Both the position numbers and the translations under genes were made by a program. Shown piece by piece: positions 43,354 to 48,380 of a stretch of DNA of 48,380 nucleotides (position 1 is its first letter; each line of letters begins with the position of its first letter). The DNA comes from Alphaproteobacteria bacterium (GTDB lineage: Bacteria; Pseudomonadota; Alphaproteobacteria; Micavibrionales; UBA2020), in assembly GCA_016124645.1 (NCBI GenBank), contig WGNE01000032.1, forward strand, positions 1-48,380. The letters are read 5' to 3'. The notes below the pieces were generated by a model. It had not been told where the DNA came from, did not search any database, and saw only the letters and a program-made list of their open reading frames with translations.

Positions 43354-45048
43354 ATGCGCCTTTTCAGCCCCCGCCATATCCGCCTTTCGCTGCTGGCTGC
43401 GGCCTTGATGCTCGCGCCGCGCGCGGGTTTCGCCGCACAGGTGCCGACATCGGCCCAGCCGGGCATCGTCAGCCGCAGCCTTGAAAAGCCGGACCGCACC
43501 CGCACGGGGCATGGCGAAATCATCACACTGCCGGGCGAGGAAAAACAGGCGGGCAAGGGCAGTACGCAGAAAATCTTCGTGCTGAAATCCGTATCGCTCG
43601 ACAAATCCACGGTTTACCGGACGGATGATTTCAAGGACGCCTATGCGCCTTATATCGGGCAAAAGGTTTCCTTCGCCGACCTCAATCTCATCGCGCAGGG
43701 CATGACGCGCAAGTATCGTCAGGACGGCTACGTCTTTTCCCGCGTCATCCTGCCGCCGCAGAAGATAAAGAACGGCGCGCTGCACCTGCAGGCGGTCGAG
43801 GGCCGCGTGACGGATGTGGAGCTGGAGGGGGATTTTCAGGACAAAAACGGCCTCATCCGCAAGCTGGCCGGCAAGATCCGCAGCGGCAAGGGCCCCGCGA
43901 ACACCAAGGAGATCGAGCGCTACCTGCTGCTCATCAACGACCTGCCGGGCGTCACGGCGCGCAGCGTCATCAAGCCTTCGAAAACGCCGGGCGGCGGCGA
44001 CCTTGTCATCGCTATCACGCAAAAGCGCGTGGAGGGGGCGGGCACTTTCGACGACCGCGGCTCGCGCTATATCGGCCCGTGGCGGGGCGAGCTGGTGGCG
44101 GCCTTCAACAACGTCTTCGGCATCCACGACCGCACCACCCTGCGCGCCGACGTCGCGACCCGGACGAAAGAGCTGCGCTACGGCGAGATCACCCATGAAG
44201 AGCAGGTCGGCAGCGAAGGCCTGCGCGTGAAGGCGCGCTTCGCGGTGACGGCGACGGAGCCGGGCGGCTCGCTCTCCTCCCTCGGCATCGTGGGCGACGG
44301 ACGGCTGTTCGATCTCGAAGCCGTCTATCCGCTGCTGCGCGCGCGCCGTCGCAACCTCGACATTCTGGCGGGCGGCACGGTGAACGACACGACGACCGAC
44401 CTTTCCGGCGCGAAGGTGGCGGAAGACCGCATCCGCACCCTGCGCGCGGGCCTGCGCTTCGATACGACGGACGGTTTCAGGGGCGTGAGCCAGTTCGAGC
44501 TGACCGCGACGCGCGGGTTCAAGGCGCTGAACGCCACGCCCGCGGGTACGGGCCGCTCGCGCGCCAATGCGCCGGTTGACTTCCTGCACTGGAACGCCAC
44601 GGCCAGCCGCGTGCAGGATTTGTGGTGGCCGCGCTTTTCGGCTTTCCTTTCCGCCACCGGGCAATATTCGAACGACCCGCTGCTGGCGTCGGAGGAATTC
44701 ACCCTCGGCGGCCCCGGCTTTGGCCGCGCTTATGACGCGGGCGAGCTGGCGGGCGACCGCGGCTATGCGGGACTGGCCGAATTGCGCTACGGCGGGCCGG
44801 TGGACAGTGACTTCATCCAGTCTTATCAGGCCTATGCCTATATCGACTACGGCAAGGTCTATAACCTTTCCCCCGTGGTGGGCGAGGCGGCGCGCGATTC
44901 GCTGACCTCGGCCGGCTTCGGGGCGCGTTTCAACCTGCCGCGCGCCATATCCGGTTATGCGGAGCTGGACAAGCCCATGAATAAGCAGGTGAATGCGCAA
45001 GGCAACCGCGATTTGCGGGCCATATTCAGCCTGACCAAAAGATTTTAG
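43354..45048 (+). CDS. TpsB outer-membrane transporter of a two-partner secretion system (FhaC/ShlB family)
   Basis: The ATG at 43354 gives 564 residues with a signal peptide (about 1-28, PRAGFA/A). One or two POTRA domains follow (IFVLKSVSLDKSTVY...YIGQKVSFADLNLIAQGMTRKYRQDGYVFSRVILPPQ; GRVTDVELEGDF). The rest is a 16-strand-type barrel with the late motif LGGPGFGRAYDAGELAGDRGYAG (the conserved GG...RGY loop region) and a terminal Phe (LTKRF). It exports the exoprotein encoded 115 bases downstream. Upstream GTG at 43306 is a weaker start. Divergent from recQ. Confidence 0.92.
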   Translation: MRLFSPRHIRLSLLAAALMLAPRAGFAAQVPTSAQPGIVSRSLEKPDRTRTGHGEIITLPGEEKQAGKGSTQKIFVLKSVSLDKSTVYRTDDFKDAYAPYIGQKVSFADLNLIAQGMTRKYRQDGYVFSRVILPPQKIKNGALHLQAVEGRVTDVELEGDFQDKNGLIRKLAGKIRSGKGPANTKEIERYLLLINDLPGVTARSVIKPSKTPGGGDLVIAITQKRVEGAGTFDDRGSRYIGPWRGELVAAFNNVFGIHDRTTLRADVATRTKELRYGEITHEEQVGSEGLRVKARFAVTATEPGGSLSSLGIVGDGRLFDLEAVYPLLRARRRNLDILAGGTVNDTTTDLSGAKVAEDRIRTLRAGLRFDTTDGFRGVSQFELTATRGFKALNATPAGTGRSRANAPVDFLHWNATASRVQDLWWPRFSAFLSATGQYSNDPLLASEEFTLGGPGFGRAYDAGELAGDRGYAGLAELRYGGPVDSDFIQSYQAYAYIDYGKVYNLSPVVGEAARDSLTSAGFGARFNLPRAISGYAELDKPMNKQVNAQGNRDLRAIFSLTKRF

Positions 45049-45163
45049 TCATAATACTTGCTCCTTCCCCCTGAAAGTGCTAGAAATTCCCGATAATTCA
45101 TTCCGGTGATTTTCTTCGTCGCGCATCGCGCGGTGACGGCCGGACAATGGCGGGTGTTTTCCC

Positions 45164-48100
45164 ATGTATGCAGTCAACGGGCAGGTAGAGACGCACAGAA
45201 AGGTATTCCGCTGGCGGTTTCGCACCAAGGGCAAGGAAATCCTGAACCTCTGCGCCTGTTTCACCTGCTGCCTGTCGCTTTGCGGCCTGCTTGCCGCGCC
45301 CGCGCTGGCCAACCCCTCGGGCGGCACGGTCACGGCGGGTTCCGCCACCATATCTTCTTCCGGCGATACGCTCAGCATCAACCAAAGCTCTTCGCGCGCC
45401 GTCATCGAGTGGAGCGGCTTTGATATATCCGCAGGCGAAACCACGCAATTCATCCAGCCGTCCTCTTCCGCCGTCACGCTCAACCGCGTGGTGAACGCGA
45501 CGCAGGCCAGCGTCATCAACGGCAACCTTCTGGCCAACGGCAAGGTGCTGGTCATCAACCCTAACGGCGTGCTCATCGGGCCCAAGGGCAATGTGGACGT
45601 CGCGGGCTTCATCGCCTCCTCGGCCGATATCGGCGATGGCGATTTCATGAACGCGACAGGGGCGATGCATTTCGACCGCGCGGGCCGGGCGGACGCCGTG
45701 GTCGAAAACCGGGGCCGCATCACCATCCGCGACGAGGGGCTGGGCCTGCTGGTCGCACCGGAAGTGCGCAACAGCGGCGTCATAGAGGGGAATCTTTCGC
45801 GCATCCAGCTTGCGGCGGGGGACGTTTTCGGCGTCGATCTTTACGGCGACGGGCTGCTGAGCCTTGCGGTGAAGGATGACGGCAAGGCGCGCAGCCTGAA
45901 GGCGGAGAACGCGGGAACCATCACCGCCAACGCGGGCAAGGTGCTGCTGACCGCGGCGGCGGCGAACAATGTGGTCAATTCGGTCATCAATACCTCCGGC
46001 GTCATCGAGGCGCAGGGGCTGGTCGCGAAAGGCGGGGAGGTCATCCTGACCGGCGCGGACGCGCATGTCGGCGTTTCGGGCCGCATCTCGGTTAATGGCA
46101 AGACGGGCGGCGGCACGGTGAAAATCGGCACGGAAACGGCGACGCAGGCCAAGGCCGCGACGGTTGATATCGCGCCCGATGCGGTCATCTCCGCTGATGC
46201 CCTTGAAAACGGGAACGGCGGCGCAATCGCCATCTGGTCCGACGAAAGCACCGGCGCGCACGGCAGCTTCACCGCACGCGGCGGCGCGGCGGGCGGCGAC
46301 GGCGGCTTCATCGAGACTTCGGCGACGGACGTTCTGGACTTCAGCGGGGCGCGCGTGGACACCTCGGCCCCGCAGGGCGCGTTCGGCACTTGGCTGCTGG
46401 ACCCGACGAGCACCGACATCACCGATGCGACCGCCATCAACGGCGCGGCCTCCGACGTTTCGCTGGGCGGGACGGATCGCGTGACCATCTCCACCGACAT
46501 CAACATGACGACGGCGGGCGTCAGCCTGAGCCTCACGGCGGGCGGTTCCGGCATCAGCATGTCCAACCACTACATCCGCACCAACGGCGGCGATGTGACC
46601 TGGAGCACGTCGGGCGTGGCGAAAGTCGATTACGGCGCCATCTACACGCGCGGCGGCGCGGTTTCGATTACGGGTGATACCCTCACCCTTAATAATTCGG
46701 GCATCGGCACGGGCGGCGGGGCGGTGGCCCTGACGGCGACGGCGAACCCGACGGGGGGAGGTACCAAGACGCTTTCCCTGAACAGTACGAACATCGACGC
46801 CACGGGCGGGGCGGCAAGCGGCGGCATTTCCTTTTATGACGGCAACCCCCGCGCCCTGTTTACCGGCGCCGATGCGCAGGCGGCGGACCGTTTGGGCAAC
46901 GGCAACACCTTCGAGAGCAGCGTTGACGGCGGCGCGGTCACATTGAGCGGCAAGAACGTCAGCGGCAATGGCAACTGTCTTTCCGCGGGCGGCACGTCCT
47001 GCGGCGTTTCCGACCCCTGGCACGGCACGGTCGCCCTCGCCATCACCGCGGACGACCAGACGAAAATCTACGGCTACGGCGACCCGACGCTGGGCTACAC
47101 CGTCACCTCCGGCGCGCTGGAAAGCGGCGACAGCTTCACGGGCGCGCTGGCGCGCACGGCGGGCGAAAACGTGGGCTATTACGATATCACGCAGGGCACG
47201 CTCGACGTCTCCTCGGCCAGCGGCTACGTCTATGTCATCAGTTTCACCAACGGCAAGCTGTACATCACCCCCGCGCAGCTGACGATCACCGCGCGGGACC
47301 AAGGCAAGACCTATGGCGCGGACTATGACCTCGGCTCTACCTCTTTCGATGTGACGGGGCTGAAATACAGTGACGATGTGACGGGTGTGACGCTGACCAG
47401 CGCAGGCGCGGATAAAGCGGCGATTGTGGGCGATTACGCGATTACCCCGTCGAGCGCCATCGGAACCGGGCTTTCCAACTACAATATTGCCTTTCACGAC
47501 GGCAACCTGACGGTCAATCGCGCCAAGCTGACCGTCACCGCGGACAGTCTATACAAGAGCTACGGTTCCGCCTTCAGTTTCGCGGGCGATGAATATGCGC
47601 TTTCCGGCACGCTCTACAACGGCGATGCCTTGACGGGCGTCAGCCTGGGCAGCGCGGGCGCGGATAAAACGGCCATCGTGGGCGGCTACACGATCACCGC
47701 TTCGGGCGCGACCGGCACGGGGCTGTCGAACTATCATATCGACTATGTGTCCGGCATTTTCACGGTCAATCCAGCCAAGCTGACATTGATGGCGAGGGAC
47801 CAGAGCAAGACCTATGGCTCCACCTTTACTTTCAATGGCGACGAATATACGCTTTCCGGCACGCTGTACAACGGGGATGCTGTCACCGGCGCGAGCCTTT
47901 CAAGCTTCGGCGCGCCCGGCACGGCGCAGAAGGGCGGCTATGACATCGATATTTCCGGCGCGAGCGGCTCGGGCTTGTCCAACTACGATATCAGTTATAC
48001 GAAAGGCTCCTTCACGGTCGATCCGGCCAAGCTGACCTTGACGGCGAAAAACCAGAGCAAGACCTACGGTTCGGTTTTCACCTTCGCGGGCGATGAATAC

Positions 48101-48380
48101 ACGCTTTCCGGCACGCTCTACAACGGCGATGTTGTGACGGGCGCGAGCCTGTCGAGCCTTGGCGCGCCCGGCGCGGCGAATAAAGGCGGCTACGATATCG
48201 GCATTTCCGGCGCGAGGGGCACGGGGCTGTCCAACTATTATATCGACTATGCGAAGGGAACTTTAACGGTCGATCCGGCCAAGCTGACCCTGACGGCGAA
48301 AAACCAGAGCAAGACCTACGGCTCGGTCTTCACCTTCGCGGGGAACGAATACACGCTTTCCGGCACGCTCTACAACGGCG
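45164..48380 (+). CDS. TpsA exoprotein with haemagglutinin N-domain and MBG repeats (partial, runs off the window)
   Basis: The frame is open from the ATG at 45164 to the end, 1072 codons without a stop. A long signal peptide (about 1-49, LLAAPALA/NPS) carries five cysteines. The TPS secretion domain is clear: WSGFDISAGETTQFIQPSSSAVTLNRVV, then NPNGVLIGPKGNVDVAGFIASSADI. A beta-helix-like stretch (about residues 190-620) includes FGTWLLDPTSTDIT, and MBG-like repeats start near residue 624 (AITADDQTKIYGYGDPTLGY). It is the secreted partner of the TpsB upstream, probably a surface adhesin. The C-terminus is outside the window. Confidence 0.92.
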   Translation, partial: MYAVNGQVETHRKVFRWRFRTKGKEILNLCACFTCCLSLCGLLAAPALANPSGGTVTAGSATISSSGDTLSINQSSSRAVIEWSGFDISAGETTQFIQPSSSAVTLNRVVNATQASVINGNLLANGKVLVINPNGVLIGPKGNVDVAGFIASSADIGDGDFMNATGAMHFDRAGRADAVVENRGRITIRDEGLGLLVAPEVRNSGVIEGNLSRIQLAAGDVFGVDLYGDGLLSLAVKDDGKARSLKAENAGTITANAGKVLLTAAAANNVVNSVINTSGVIEAQGLVAKGGEVILTGADAHVGVSGRISVNGKTGGGTVKIGTETATQAKAATVDIAPDAVISADALENGNGGAIAIWSDESTGAHGSFTARGGAAGGDGGFIETSATDVLDFSGARVDTSAPQGAFGTWLLDPTSTDITDATAINGAASDVSLGGTDRVTISTDINMTTAGVSLSLTAGGSGISMSNHYIRTNGGDVTWSTSGVAKVDYGAIYTRGGAVSITGDTLTLNNSGIGTGGGAVALTATANPTGGGTKTLSLNSTNIDATGGAASGGISFYDGNPRALFTGADAQAADRLGNGNTFESSVDGGAVTLSGKNVSGNGNCLSAGGTSCGVSDPWHGTVALAITADDQTKIYGYGDPTLGYTVTSGALESGDSFTGALARTAGENVGYYDITQGTLDVSSASGYVYVISFTNGKLYITPAQLTITARDQGKTYGADYDLGSTSFDVTGLKYSDDVTGVTLTSAGADKAAIVGDYAITPSSAIGTGLSNYNIAFHDGNLTVNRAKLTVTADSLYKSYGSAFSFAGDEYALSGTLYNGDALTGVSLGSAGADKTAIVGGYTITASGATGTGLSNYHIDYVSGIFTVNPAKLTLMARDQSKTYGSTFTFNGDEYTLSGTLYNGDAVTGASLSSFGAPGTAQKGGYDIDISGASGSGLSNYDISYTKGSFTVDPAKLTLTAKNQSKTYGSVFTFAGDEYTLSGTLYNGDVVTGASLSSLGAPGAANKGGYDIGISGARGTGLSNYYIDYAKGTLTVDPAKLTLTAKNQSKTYGSVFTFAGNEYTLSGTLYNG
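47276..48380 (+). repeat. In-frame tandem repeat array in the exoprotein (249/252-bp period)
   Basis: Repeat units begin at 47276, 47525, 47777, 48029 and 48281, that is periods of 249, 252, 252 and 252 bases (83-84 residues). Each starts with AKLTLTAKNQSKTYGS-like sequence and contains GDEYTLSGTLYNGD and LSNYDI. Similarity rises towards the right: the last two units share long identical stretches. A more diverged unit starts near 47033. The array continues past the window end. Confidence 0.9.

Noticed and set aside
45098-47497. A 799-codon minus-strand frame opposite the exoprotein gene
   Set aside because: Antisense shadow: the plus strand encodes a continuous TPS domain and repeats without stops.
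47276-48380. Regularly spaced repeats considered as CRISPR-like
   Set aside because: The period is 252 bp, the repeats are in-frame coding sequence, and there are no short repeats with unique spacers or cas genes.

Overview
The window reads as a piece of an alphaproteobacterial chromosome. The core genes (polA with intact proofreading motifs, murI, recQ, gpt, rlmB, a membrane-anchored cytochrome c550-like protein, an ELM1-type protein) and the GC-rich codon use fit that class. I cannot name a genus; a Rhodospirillales/Micavibrio-like lineage is a guess. Base composition is not uniform: the first 14.7 kb and the 29.5-31.2 kb stretch are visibly poorer in GC than the rest.

Region 1 (1-14769) is a potassium-homeostasis island. 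It is bounded by a 61-bp direct repeat: an intact tRNA-Ser(CGA) gene at the right end and a copy of only its 3' portion at the very left end, the usual scar of tRNA-targeted site-specific integration. Inside are a divergent outer-membrane porin, two tiny membrane proteins, kdpF-kdpA-kdpB-kdpC-kdpD-kdpE, kup, and a second, N-terminally shortened KdpD-like kinase with its own KdpE-like regulator. Three copies of a KdpE-box-like sequence lie in front of the porin, the kdp operon and kup, which suggests one regulon covering outer-membrane entry, high-affinity import and constitutive import. No integrase is visible.

Region 2 (14.8-29.5 kb) is mostly ordinary chromosome: a secreted NTR/TIMP-like protein, a cytochrome c, xanthine phosphoribosyltransferase, an EamA-type transporter split into two overlapping half-genes, an aldo/keto reductase, glutamate racemase, DNA polymerase I, a SAM methyltransferase, a Sel1-repeat protein, a P-loop kinase-like protein, and RlmB with a long basic repetitive N-terminus, followed by tRNA-Tyr.

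Region 3 (29.5-31.2 kb) is a small AT-rich cassette directly downstream of tRNA-Tyr. It holds two overlapping minus-strand genes, one HEPN-like with a C-terminal winged helix and one with a lysine-rich tail, plus a 337-bp AT-rich leader with palindromes. This is the best candidate for an undescribed (possibly defence or toxin-antitoxin-like) module.

Region 4 (31.2-43.2 kb) has a PhnA-type zinc protein, a small membrane protein, an ELM1-type protein, a 1954-residue TPR-fused alpha-2-macroglobulin with an intact thioester motif, a DOPA-dioxygenase-like gene divergent from a LysR regulator, a small membrane protein, and RecQ.

Region 5 (43.3 kb to the end) is a two-partner secretion locus: a TpsB/FhaC-type transporter followed by a filamentous-haemagglutinin-like exoprotein whose MBG-type repeats run off the window with an exact 252-bp period. 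Very long antisense ORFs opposite the GC-rich genes were treated as shadows.
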